This document shows, in pieces, positions 1 to 7,559 of a stretch of 15,486 bases of DNA. The stretch's first letter is position 1. Every line of letters begins with the position of its first letter. This DNA is from Candidatus Benthicola azotiphorus. Its GTDB lineage: Bacteria > Gemmatimonadota > Gemmatimonadetes > Palauibacterales > Palauibacteraceae. A program made the translations under genes and the position numbers. Under the pieces are notes generated by a model. It saw only the letters and a program-made list of their open reading frames with translations. It was not told the origin of the DNA and did not search any database. The DNA is taken from the NCBI GenBank assembly GCA_947581745.1, contig CANPVW010000248.1:1-15486 (forward strand), given 5' to 3'.

Positions 1-2302
1 CCTCGCCGTTCGCGCCCGTGGTCCCCTCGACTTCAGGCAGGCCTCGGTTGAACACCGCGAGCCCGCCCGTCGCGTCCTGGACGAGGCTGTACTCCTGTTG
101 CGGAAACGTGCCCGGAGGTGGCTGGACCCAGCTCGATCCAGAGGTCGGACACAGCGGCCTGCGGATGACCAGGAAGTGATCGTCGGACCAGACCGCGTCG
201 GATGCGATGCCGGTCGGAAACCGCGTGCGAAGCCGGTGATCCCTGACCCGGTTGTCGAATCGCGTCTCGACTCGTACGAGCGGGCTGCCGCTCCGGAGCT
301 CTACGCGGACCTCGACGGGGCACGCCACGCGCGCGGCCTCCCGCGTCTGCCGGTCGCCCGTCGCGGCCACGGGCAGCTCCAGGTCGAACCGGGCGACCAG
401 GACCCCGCTGTACCCGCCAGCCCGCAGCGACGTGTCGGCGCCATCGCACTCCGCCGCGCTCACGGTCACCGGCCGAGCGGCTCGCGAGAAGTCGTACTCG
501 TCGCCTACGTCCTCCGAGTCCTCGAGAAGGTTCAGCCCCCGGAACTCGCGGTCCGTCGATCGGTCCAACAGGTCGAACGTTCCGTTTTGGTGCAGACGCA
601 CTCGGCACAGCCCGTTGTCGATCTCGTCGTCCCGCACCGACACCGGATGCGGGCTGCCGCCTTCGGTCCGGTCCGCGCCGTCCCGTTCCTCCGCCAGGGT
701 GAACCGGGCGTGGCCGAGGGCAGGCAGTTCGGCGAGGAACTCGATCCTGACGAATGTGTCGGCCGTGTCCTTCTCGCTCTCCGGCCGGAGGATCCGGCTG
801 CCAAATTGATCTTCGTACGGCATGAACCGCTCCGCCTGCCGTTCCCCGTCCAGCTCGACGCGGTAATCGATTCCCCAGAACCGCTCGACTCTCTGAACGC
901 GCTCGATCCGGCAGGGCACCCGCTGTCCGGCTTCGTCCCGGAGGACCAGATGTGACTCATCGAGGGCCGGAGGCTGGAGAATCACGATCCTCCGGATCAC
1001 TTCCGCCCGCTCGAACGGAAGCGCGTTGGCCACGCACAGCACGGTGTCACGATCGTCTTCGGGGCGCGGTCCGAAGGTCGGCGTCAGATCCGTCAGGACG
1101 CGACGCACCAGCTGCTCGCCCGTCCGGGCCACGGCCTCGTAGCGGGTCTCCATATCCCGGTGCACCTCGTCCGTGCTGCACCCACAGATGGAATCGTGAG
1201 GGTGGTTCTTGAGGAGCTCCTTCCAGCAAGCGGTGATCAGTCCCTGCGGATAGTCCATCCCCACGAGGAAACGGGCGTAGGCTGCCAGAGGCTCGACGAT
1301 CTCGGAGAGGAGCACCTGGGCTCGCTCGTTCGCCTGCTTGAGGTACATGCGGGTGGACCAGACACCGGACAGAATGTGGTGCAGGCGGCCGCCGAGCAGC
1401 TCTCCCTCGAACGTCTCCAGAGGCGGGGACGCGTCCCGCACCGCCCTCAGATACTCGACGAAGCCACCGGTGCGGAATTCGGTTTCCGGGAAGGCGTCCC
1501 GCAACGCCTGGAGGACTCGGCCGAGATCACGGGGCGGCGGGAAATGGTCACAGCCGTTGTTGAGCAGGACCACCGCGCTTCGGGCCCGTTCGGCGTGCTC
1601 CCGGAAGATCTCCCGCACCTGGCTGACGGCCCGGACCGGATCGACCTCTCTCGGAGTGTGAGCGTGCCAGATCTCGCTCATCCCGAGGCCGCCGGCGTTG
1701 CAGTAGCCGCGGACCTGGTTGACGGCCAGGACCTCGCTGCCGTCCGGTGCGCGCCAGATGAACTCCCACCCGAGTCGATCGATCTCGTCGCCGTTGCCGC
1801 GCGTGTAGATGAACGAGTCGATTCCCGCTTCGCGCAGCAACTGAGGCATCTGGGCGATGTGGCCGAAGGAGTCCGGCATGTAGCCGACCTTCTGTACGCC
1901 GCCGAGTCCGTCCGCGGACCGGTGGCCGAGTACGAGGTTCCTGACCGTCGCCTCGCCGCTCACCAGGAACTCGTCCGGCAGCACGTACCAGGGACCGACC
2001 GCCAGCCGTCCCTCCGTTACGAGGTTGCGAATGCGCTCCCGGTCGTTCGGTCGGCCCGCCAGGTAGTCCTCGAGCAACACCGCCTGGCCGTCCAGAACGA
2101 AGTGGTCGAGGGTCCCGTCCTCGAGATCCGACAGCGTGGCCCGGACCACCCGGTCGAGGTCGACCCGGAACTCGCCGAACGTGCGGTACCACTCCCTGTC
2201 CCAGTGAGTATGCGAGACCAGGTAGGCGACACGCGGCGTCACGGCATCGCCTGACGTTCCGGGGAGCGACGGATCATCTCCTCCCGCCGGCCGGTCGCTC
2301 AC
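1..2302 (-). CDS. GH38 alpha-mannosidase (3' end beyond window)
   Basis: Glycoside hydrolase family 38 alpha-mannosidase, a retaining zinc enzyme that removes alpha-mannosyl residues. The frame is open from the window edge to 2302, about 767 codons, so only the extreme C-terminus is missing. The N-terminal catalytic domain carries HTHWDREW (His33 and Asp35 as zinc ligands, residues 31-38), MPDSFGH at 142-148 with Asp144 as the expected nucleophile and zinc ligand, and NHPHDSICG with His369 as the last zinc ligand. Near the edge FNRGLPEVEGT matches the C-terminal beta domain of the family. No signal peptide is visible, so it is probably cytoplasmic. The GTG at 2302 overlaps the GH130 stop as GTGA, suggesting translational coupling; a GTG at 2242 would place HTHWD closer to the N-terminus and is a real alternative. 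It is the last visible gene of the operon. Family assignment is firm; linkage specificity is not readable. Confidence 0.93.
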   Translation of the reverse strand, partial: MSDRPAGGDDPSLPGTSGDAVTPRVAYLVSHTHWDREWYRTFGEFRVDLDRVVRATLSDLEDGTLDHFVLDGQAVLLEDYLAGRPNDRERIRNLVTEGRLAVGPWYVLPDEFLVSGEATVRNLVLGHRSADGLGGVQKVGYMPDSFGHIAQMPQLLREAGIDSFIYTRGNGDEIDRLGWEFIWRAPDGSEVLAVNQVRGYCNAGGLGMSEIWHAHTPREVDPVRAVSQVREIFREHAERARSAVVLLNNGCDHFPPPRDLGRVLQALRDAFPETEFRTGGFVEYLRAVRDASPPLETFEGELLGGRLHHILSGVWSTRMYLKQANERAQVLLSEIVEPLAAYARFLVGMDYPQGLITACWKELLKNHPHDSICGCSTDEVHRDMETRYEAVARTGEQLVRRVLTDLTPTFGPRPEDDRDTVLCVANALPFERAEVIRRIVILQPPALDESHLVLRDEAGQRVPCRIERVQRVERFWGIDYRVELDGERQAERFMPYEDQFGSRILRPESEKDTADTFVRIEFLAELPALGHARFTLAEERDGADRTEGGSPHPVSVRDDEIDNGLCRVRLHQNGTFDLLDRSTDREFRGLNLLEDSEDVGDEYDFSRAARPVTVSAAECDGADTSLRAGGYSGVLVARFDLELPVAATGDRQTREAARVACPVEVRVELRSGSPLVRVETRFDNRVRDHRLRTRFPTGIASDAVWSDDHFLVIRRPLCPTSGSSWVQPPPGTFPQQEYSLVQDATGGLAVFNRGLPEVEGTTGANGE

Positions 2303-3270
2303 CTCCCGTGCACCGCCGCGAGCAGCCCTCCGACCGTCCCGGTCGCCATGCAGACCGACGTGTCCGCCGCGCCGTAGTATACCCGTACCGCGCTCTCCTC
2401 CGTGGCAAAGCCCTCCGCATCGTACTCTTCGACGATCATGCCGGATGGAAACACGACATTCGGGACCTGGCCGACCAGCTCGTACATCTCTCGCGGCTCG
2501 AGCACGTTGTCGCGGCTTCGGCCCAGGAGGCGAACCGGGTCCTCGAGGTCGAGCAGGGCCACCCCCGCCTGGTAGATGCCGACGCTCCCGAAGTGGGTCG
2601 CGACGCCGTGGTAGACGAGCAGCCAGCCCTGCCGCGTGCGGATGGGTGGAGGGCCGGCGCCGATCCGTTCGTCCCAGTAACGCGGCCGGCCGCGCATCAC
2701 GACTCCGAGCGGGTGCCACTCGACGAGGTCGGTCGACTCCGAGAGGACGATCGCGTCGCCCGACGCCGGCTCCCCCGGACTGAGCTCCCGGTTGGGTCGA
2801 TCCAGTCGCAGGTAGCGGTCACCAAGTCGGGACGGGAAGATCACTCCGTTCCGGATGTCGGGGTGGTCGCCGAGCCCCACCAGCTCGAACTGTCTGAAGT
2901 CGCGGGTGCGAGCCGTTCCGAGGCGGCAGCCGTCGACCGTGTCCGCGGCGAACATCACGAGGCACTCGTCGCCGATCGCGGTGATTCGGGGGTCATAGAC
3001 GTGGAAGATCTGTTCTCCGAAATCCTCGAGTCCCGGAATGTGCACCGCCTCGTTCCAGACTGTGAACTCGCGTCCGTTCGGACTCTCTGCCATCACCAGG
3101 TGGGTCCGCCTCCCCCTCGTCTGGACGCGCAGCATCAGCAGGTAACGGCCGCCCCACCGAACGGCGCCCGGGTTGAACACCGCCGATGGGTCGTCGATGT
3201 CCGGCGGCATCGTGGGAACTTCCATTGCCGTGATGATCGGATTGTCGGAGCTGCGCACGAGCGCCCTCAT
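2299..3270 (-). CDS. GH130 mannoside phosphorylase or beta-mannosidase
   Basis: Glycoside hydrolase family 130, 323 residues, a usual length for this five-bladed beta-propeller family. Members phosphorolyse beta-mannosides to mannose-1-phosphate, while some subfamilies hydrolyse beta-1,2-mannosides instead. Visible motifs are YDPRIT (Asp93 as the likely general acid), IRNGVIFP around Arg140-Asn141, GAGPPPIRT at 204-212, YHGV at 220-223 and YYGAADT at 298-304. The basic residues around 140-160 could bind phosphate, which favours a phosphorylase, but I cannot align them with characterised enzymes, so phosphorolysis versus hydrolysis stays open. No signal peptide is seen, which fits intracellular cleavage of imported oligosaccharides. 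The ATG overlaps the symporter stop as ATGA, with GGAG eight bases upstream. The downstream GH38 start overlaps this gene's stop by four bases. Confidence 0.93.
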   Translation of the reverse strand: MRALVRSSDNPIITAMEVPTMPPDIDDPSAVFNPGAVRWGGRYLLMLRVQTRGRRTHLVMAESPNGREFTVWNEAVHIPGLEDFGEQIFHVYDPRITAIGDECLVMFAADTVDGCRLGTARTRDFRQFELVGLGDHPDIRNGVIFPSRLGDRYLRLDRPNRELSPGEPASGDAIVLSESTDLVEWHPLGVVMRGRPRYWDERIGAGPPPIRTRQGWLLVYHGVATHFGSVGIYQAGVALLDLEDPVRLLGRSRDNVLEPREMYELVGQVPNVVFPSGMIVEEYDAEGFATEESAVRVYYGAADTSVCMATGTVGGLLAAVHGR

Positions 3271-5207
3271 TCATCTGTCTCCTCTCGAGTCCGGACCCAG
3301 CCGTCGTCCTCTTCGTCCCGGCCCATGACCGCCAGTCGCCCCAGCATCGCCCGGATGTCGCGGAAACCACCGATCGCGAACCACACCACAACCATGCCGG
3401 AGACGGCCAGCATCAAGTATACGTATACCTTCCAGAACCCCGCCCACGCCGCGTCGGGCACATCTCGCGAGAGGTTGACGGCGGTTCCGACGAGGAACAC
3501 GACCGTCCAGGCTCCGACCCACGCGTAGGTGACGATGTAGAGCAGGCGGTCGCCCCGTGTGAACTCACGGCCCATGCCGAGAACACGGAGCCCGCGCGAG
3601 GGCGCTGCCTCGACGACCTCGATCTCTCCATCGAGGGCGTAACGACCGCGGTGCAGCAGGCGGTCGAGATCGAAGGTCCGCCGCGGCCCCAGGAGCGAGA
3701 CCGTGACGTATACGAAACTGGACGCCGCCATCGCGATGCCCCAGAACTCCTGACCGTTGATCGGGAAGTCGGGAACGACCTGGTGGGTGACGATGCCGCC
3801 GACGGCGATCGACGAGCCGGTGATCATGGCGGCCCACGCCGCCGCGGTCGTGCCCCGCCTCCAGTACAGCCCGCCGATGAGGACGGCGCCCGAGCCGCCC
3901 GCGAAGATCGCTCCAGTGACCGCGAAGAAGAGCCAGATGTACTGGCTCTGCTGGAAGAGCAGACTGAACGTGAAGATGAAGATGGCCACCCCGACGATCG
4001 ACCAGCGCAACGCCCGCATGTGCTGTTCGGGAGTGAACGGCCTCTTCCGGAACGGCATGACGACGTCCTGGATGAAGATGCTGCCCCAGGAATGCAGGTA
4101 CGTGTCGTGCGTGCTGACGAACGCGGTCAGCATCACGGCGGCGAATGCACCCAGGAGCCCGGCCGGGAGCATCGTGACGAGCACGGCCGGCCCGCGGAGC
4201 TGATTGCGGATCGTCTCCGATTCCGCGTCGGCGAGCAGGTCGGTGACGGCCGCGGCCTGGGTCGAGAAGTCCGGGTGATGGAGCACGGTGAACGCGATCA
4301 CGGGCACGACCAGGACGAACAGCTTCCAGGGGTTCTCGCGCCAGTTGGTGAGCACCTGGCCCATCTTCGCCTCGTGGGCGCTGCTCGCCGAAGCGTTGTA
4401 GGCCTGCGTGCCCTGCCAGGACATCACGACGTACACCACCCCGATCGTTCCGATCATGAAGTACCAGAAATTGAAATCCTGGACCTGGCTCGTCCGGTAC
4501 GGGTTGATCAGAGATGCGTCCGCCGGCGCCATGGCCAGCGCCTCGAAGATGTGAGTCCAGTCCACCTGGGTCAGGAGGAATGCGACGATCACCAGGAAGA
4601 CGAGGTTCACGAAGATGCCCTGCACGAAGTCCGTGATGATGACCGCGACCTGACCCCCGGAAAACACGAAGAAGATCGCCGTGCCGAGCAGCAGCAGCAT
4701 GAGAAGCGGGAAAGTGCCGAGGTGGAGGCCGGCGATCGAGAACGAGTCCGGCAGCCCGATGTAGTTGATGAAGAACCGCGCGCCCACCGCGGGGAAGATG
4801 CCGAAATTGATCAATCCCGCCGCGAACGCGAGCATCCCCGTGAAGATCCTGAACCGTCGGCTGTACCGCCGTTCGAAGAACTCCGGCAGGGTCAGCGAAC
4901 GGGTCTGGCGGAAACGATAGATGACGAACCCGCTGACGGTGAGCACGAGGATGACGATGGCCTGCGAGAAGCCCCACCAGGTCAACGCGAAGCCGGCCAC
5001 GTAGTTCTGCTCCAGGTAGCCGACGACGGTGATCGCCCCCAGGGCCGCCATGCCCTGTGAGACCGAAAGGAGGTACCGACCTGCCGTGCGCCCCGCGGCC
5101 AGGAAGTCCGCGACGCTCCGCATGAACGGCTTGAGGAGCAGTACCCCACCGATCATGGTCGCGTAGACGCCGACGAGCAGGATCCAGTCGAGTGACGAGA
5201 AGTGCAC
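3267..5207 (-). CDS. Sodium:solute symporter (SSS family), likely mannoside uptake
   Basis: Inner-membrane Na+-coupled transporter of the SSS family (SGLT/PutP fold), 646 residues. The usual core of about 13 hydrophobic segments runs from residue 6 to roughly 507. It includes GGQVAVIITDFVQG at 184-197, a family hallmark, and a Ser/Thr-rich STHDTYLHSWGS stretch at 365-376 where family members place sodium-site residues. After a polar linker at about 508-552, two further hydrophobic segments (about 555-577 and 592-613) and an acidic cytoplasmic tail extend the protein, as in some sugar-type SSS members. The start is GTG at 5207, four bases after the stop of the CBM9-like gene, with only a weak Shine-Dalgarno, suggesting coupled translation. 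Its stop overlaps the GH130 start. The mannoside substrate is inferred only from operon partners. Confidence 0.92.
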   Translation of the reverse strand: MHFSSLDWILLVGVYATMIGGVLLLKPFMRSVADFLAAGRTAGRYLLSVSQGMAALGAITVVGYLEQNYVAGFALTWWGFSQAIVILVLTVSGFVIYRFRQTRSLTLPEFFERRYSRRFRIFTGMLAFAAGLINFGIFPAVGARFFINYIGLPDSFSIAGLHLGTFPLLMLLLLGTAIFFVFSGGQVAVIITDFVQGIFVNLVFLVIVAFLLTQVDWTHIFEALAMAPADASLINPYRTSQVQDFNFWYFMIGTIGVVYVVMSWQGTQAYNASASSAHEAKMGQVLTNWRENPWKLFVLVVPVIAFTVLHHPDFSTQAAAVTDLLADAESETIRNQLRGPAVLVTMLPAGLLGAFAAVMLTAFVSTHDTYLHSWGSIFIQDVVMPFRKRPFTPEQHMRALRWSIVGVAIFIFTFSLLFQQSQYIWLFFAVTGAIFAGGSGAVLIGGLYWRRGTTAAAWAAMITGSSIAVGGIVTHQVVPDFPINGQEFWGIAMAASSFVYVTVSLLGPRRTFDLDRLLHRGRYALDGEIEVVEAAPSRGLRVLGMGREFTRGDRLLYIVTYAWVGAWTVVFLVGTAVNLSRDVPDAAWAGFWKVYVYLMLAVSGMVVVWFAIGGFRDIRAMLGRLAVMGRDEEDDGWVRTREETDE

Positions 5208-5211
5208 GGAG

Positions 5212-6381
5212 TCAGTCCGAAATCCAGGCGAGACCGTCCTCGCGGATGTGGGCGAAGCGTCCGTCGCTCAATCGCAGGGTCGCTTCGAATCCGGAGGGCG
5301 TCAGCCAGATGGCCGGCGGCCAAAGCAGGTCGGCGCCGGTCGGGCGATCCGCGGCCAGCTCGTCGACGTCGTCGATCCAGGATCCGCGCTCCGCAGCGCG
5401 CTCCCGCTGTCGGTAGTAGACCTGAAAGAGCGCCGACAGGGCCCTCTCGGACTCGGTGAGCGCCGTGGGCGGGCGCTCCGGGTCGGCCGGTCCGGCAAAC
5501 TCCACGATGCCCCACATCTCGGGGTAGTGCATCGCGATGAGGCCCTGCGGTGACCAGACCCAGTTGTCTTCCGGCAGCGGCTCCCCGCTCGCCGGGTCCG
5601 TCAGCTTCGAGTATCCGCCATCCGAGAGCTCGGCGCGCCACTGAACGCGCGAGAAGTTCAGCCGCCAGCGATCGCCGGGAGCCGGTGGGGCGGGACGCCC
5701 GGCCGCCTCCGCCAGCACGTCCCACGGGATGGCGATCTCGACGCTCCACCCGCGGTCTTCATCCCGCGGGTCGTTGATGGTCCCGTCCACGGACACGGCC
5801 GTCCGCAGTCCATCGATGTCCCAGGCATCGACGGCGGGACCGCCATCCCGGTACGGCTTGATCAGCATCAGGTCCCAGACGGTGCCGAGCGCGTTGATCT
5901 CGAGCTCGTAATACAGGTGCGTATCGCCGTCCGGGTCGAGGAACACCTCGAAGTCGTTGTCCTGATAGATCACCGCGTCGCGCTCCGTGAGCGTTCCCCA
6001 CACGTGCGGGTCTTCGAGCGACGCTCCGACGTAGAAGTACTGCTCGTCCCACAACAGGCGAGCCCGGGTCCGGAACCGCGGGGCCGGCATCGAGGGGCCC
6101 TGGATGTCCACGAAGTCGGTCGTCCACGGCGCTGCCCGCCACTCCACGTCATCCAGCGAACCGTCGATCAGCGGGGCAGCGTCAGCCCACTTCGCCACGT
6201 AGGTCCGCGGTTGCCACGCCATACCCGGCTCGGGTACGGGCGGGAGGCGGATGAGCCCGTCGGACGGCGTCCCGGAGCCGGCTCTTTCCGGCGGTCCGGA
6301 ATCCCGGTTGCAGCCCCCGATGACCGCCAGCATCCCGATCCCGACAGCGACGAAGGTCCCGATCGACGACGGTCTCGGCAT
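5212..6381 (-). CDS. CBM9-like carbohydrate-binding lipoprotein
   Basis: Predicted lipoprotein of 389 residues with a family 9-like carbohydrate-binding (DOMON-type beta-sandwich) domain. The first 24 residues form a short basic start, a hydrophobic stretch and a lipobox-like VIGGC, so Cys24 would be lipidated. The domain begins near residue 64 with the typical PLIDGSLDDVEW opening. It continues with LLWDEQYFYVGASLEDPHVW, DNDFEVFLDPDGDTHLYYEL and a closing WSVEIAIPWDVL segment, and ends about residue 280. The rest is a charged helical stretch and a C-terminal beta segment of unknown role. It is probably anchored in the envelope, binding or presenting glycans for the symporter encoded next. 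As first gene of the operon it faces the AT-rich control region. The ATG at 6381 has GGAAGG about 13 bases upstream, a rather long spacing. No glycosidase active site is visible. Confidence 0.85.
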   Translation of the reverse strand: MPRPSSIGTFVAVGIGMLAVIGGCNRDSGPPERAGSGTPSDGLIRLPPVPEPGMAWQPRTYVAKWADAAPLIDGSLDDVEWRAAPWTTDFVDIQGPSMPAPRFRTRARLLWDEQYFYVGASLEDPHVWGTLTERDAVIYQDNDFEVFLDPDGDTHLYYELEINALGTVWDLMLIKPYRDGGPAVDAWDIDGLRTAVSVDGTINDPRDEDRGWSVEIAIPWDVLAEAAGRPAPPAPGDRWRLNFSRVQWRAELSDGGYSKLTDPASGEPLPEDNWVWSPQGLIAMHYPEMWGIVEFAGPADPERPPTALTESERALSALFQVYYRQRERAAERGSWIDDVDELAADRPTGADLLWPPAIWLTPSGFEATLRLSDGRFAHIREDGLAWISD

Positions 6382-6594
6382 GGAATACCGGTTGCCCTTC
6401 CAGGTTGAATCGCGGACTGGCGGACCCGGCCGGCGCCCACCCCGACCGGTCGAAACTCTGTCGCCGCGCGGGAGGCGTCAACGTGTGGGAAGCCCTCACT
6501 CGCGGTCCCGGCCGTGCACGATCTCGACCCGATGTTCCTTTTTGCACGACGAATGCTCGAAATCGGGTCGGCAAGCGGATGTGGAAAACAACCA

Positions 6595-6611
6595 TATGAT
6601 TATTATTCATA
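6595..6611. promoter_or_regulatory. Candidate operator: AT-rich dyad TATGA-N7-TCATA
   Basis: A perfect 5-bp inverted repeat (TATGA, seven AT-only bases, TCATA) lies inside the only AT-rich island of the divergent control region and overlaps the possible -10 boxes. The 17-base size suits a dimeric repressor or activator. No regulator gene is present in the window, and a 5-bp dyad in AT-rich sequence can arise by chance. Confidence 0.3.
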
Positions 6612-6725
6612 GTTACTTACGTGACAGTGACGGCACGAGGTACGGGGGTTGCGCATTCGAGACCTGACAGCGGCGAGCCCGTCCTCTCGTCCCGCAGGTG
6701 GGGCGTGGGCCGGCCACCGCCCCGT

Positions 6726-6730
6726 GGAGG
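6726..6730 (+). promoter_or_regulatory. Shine-Dalgarno GGAGG fixing the TonB-C gene start
   Basis: GGAGG sits nine bases before the ATG at 6740. It selects this start over an in-frame upstream ATG at 6698, whose extra 14 residues would spoil the signal peptide. Confidence 0.75.
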
Positions 6731-6739
6731 TATCTGAAG

Positions 6740-7513
6740 ATGAACCGGATCGAATACGCCCGGCGACAGGGCGCGGCGGTGGTCCTGCTTGTCGGATCAC
6801 TCTCGCTTGCCGCCTATCCCGCCCGTGGTCAGGAGATGCAGGCCGCCAACGGCCCGTTGCTCAAAGTGGACCTGGTCCGCATGCTGGCGACGGGTGACTA
6901 CACGACGGACGAGATCGTCCACATCGTTCGAATGAACTGCGTCAGCTTCCGCCCATCGGAGCGCGACCGGAACGACCTGCGGGCTCTCCCGCACGGCGAT
7001 CCCGTTCTCGCGGAGATCGGTCGGTGTCGGGCCAAAGGGCAGGCAGCGGGGTTCGAGCGGGGCATTCCGCGGGCCAATCCGGTCAACTCGACGGATTCCG
7101 AGCCGCCGTCGGATGAGGAGGCCCTCCGGGTGACCCGGCTCTCCGGCGACCTTCTCGGGGAGCGACCGGCCCCGGCCGCACCGAAGTTCACCATGGTGCT
7201 GGTCGAGCGGGACCACGACGCGCTGACGGCAGCGGAGATTCCGCCGAAGCTGCAGAACTGGGACGAAGTTTCGAAGCAGCTGCTGCGCGAGTACCGTCCG
7301 AACGAACGGCACGCGGGAACCGTCGTGCTTCGCGTGCGGGTTGACGAGACGGGACGCGCCGCGGATTCCCTGCTCGACGAATCGAGCGGGGACCCCTACC
7401 TCGACGCGGCCGTGTTGGCCACGGTGCCCGTGATGCGCTTCAAGCCGGCCATGAGCCGGGACCGCATGGTGGCGGCCTGGACCGAGCTTCCGATCCAGTT
7501 CGAGACACCCTAG
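6740..7513 (+). CDS. Secreted TonB-C-terminal domain protein with unnamed N-terminal helical module
   Basis: A 257-residue exported protein. Residues 1-30 form a Sec-type signal (basic start, hydrophobic core at about 12-25, ARGQ at the likely cleavage site). Residues 40-96 form a compact helical module with DLVRMLATGDYTTDEIVHIV, a Cys-containing NCVSF and a closing Cys96. I have the impression of similar modules in other high-GC bacterial proteins but cannot name the family. A Pro/Glu-rich linker follows. Residues 170-255 are a TonB C-terminal-like domain: GTVVLRVRVDETGRAADS, then SSGDPYLDAAVLATVPVMRFKPA. Classic TonB keeps a membrane anchor and a long Pro-rich spacer; here the signal looks cleavable and the spacer is short. 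A free periplasmic protein is therefore as likely as an energy transducer. GGAGG at nine-base spacing supports the ATG at 6740. No ExbB/ExbD or receptor gene lies nearby. Confidence 0.82.
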   Translation: MNRIEYARRQGAAVVLLVGSLSLAAYPARGQEMQAANGPLLKVDLVRMLATGDYTTDEIVHIVRMNCVSFRPSERDRNDLRALPHGDPVLAEIGRCRAKGQAAGFERGIPRANPVNSTDSEPPSDEEALRVTRLSGDLLGERPAPAAPKFTMVLVERDHDALTAAEIPPKLQNWDEVSKQLLREYRPNERHAGTVVLRVRVDETGRAADSLLDESSGDPYLDAAVLATVPVMRFKPAMSRDRMVAAWTELPIQFETP

Positions 7514-7534
7514 CGCGGCGCGGACACAAGGTCG

Positions 7535-7559
7535 GCGCCGGGTTCAGTCTTCCCGGCGC
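7535..7559. terminator. Hairpin between convergent genes, possible terminator
   Basis: A perfect 8-bp stem, GCGCCGGG and CCCGGCGC, encloses a nine-base loop 21 bases after the TonB-C stop. The DUF4342 stop codon falls in the loop, so the right arm is also the end of that coding sequence. No T-run follows on either strand. It may slow or end transcription from the plus gene, but it is not a canonical intrinsic terminator. Confidence 0.4.

Larger units (their letters stand above)
6382..6739. promoter_or_regulatory. Divergent intergenic control region with AT-rich island
   Basis: A 358-base gap between two divergently transcribed genes, the mannoside operon (minus) and the TonB-C-terminal protein (plus). 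I see no convincing gene in it; its open frames have poor start context and arginine-rich composition. Most of it is GC-rich, but about 6583-6620 is sharply AT-rich, as expected for promoters and an operator. Plus-strand TATGAT (6595-6600) and TATTAT (6601-6606) each match five of six bases of the sigma70 -10 box, but neither has a good -35 at normal spacing. On the minus strand TATGAA overlaps the same spot. The island leaves leaders of roughly 200 bases for the operon and 130 bases for the plus gene. That it drives both directions is inference. Confidence 0.5.

Noticed and set aside
1160..2254. A 364-codon plus-strand frame opposite the GH38 gene
   Set aside because: Shadow of the GH38 frame, which carries all expected catalytic motifs; the antisense product shows none.
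3651..5060. A 469-codon plus-strand frame opposite the symporter gene
   Set aside because: Same antisense codon-bias effect; the product is a charged low-complexity sequence with no domain, opposite a clear SSS transporter.
6698..6739. Upstream in-frame ATG extending the TonB-C protein by 14 residues
   Set aside because: It lacks a ribosome site, and the ATG at 6740 has GGAGG at nine bases and begins a proper signal peptide.
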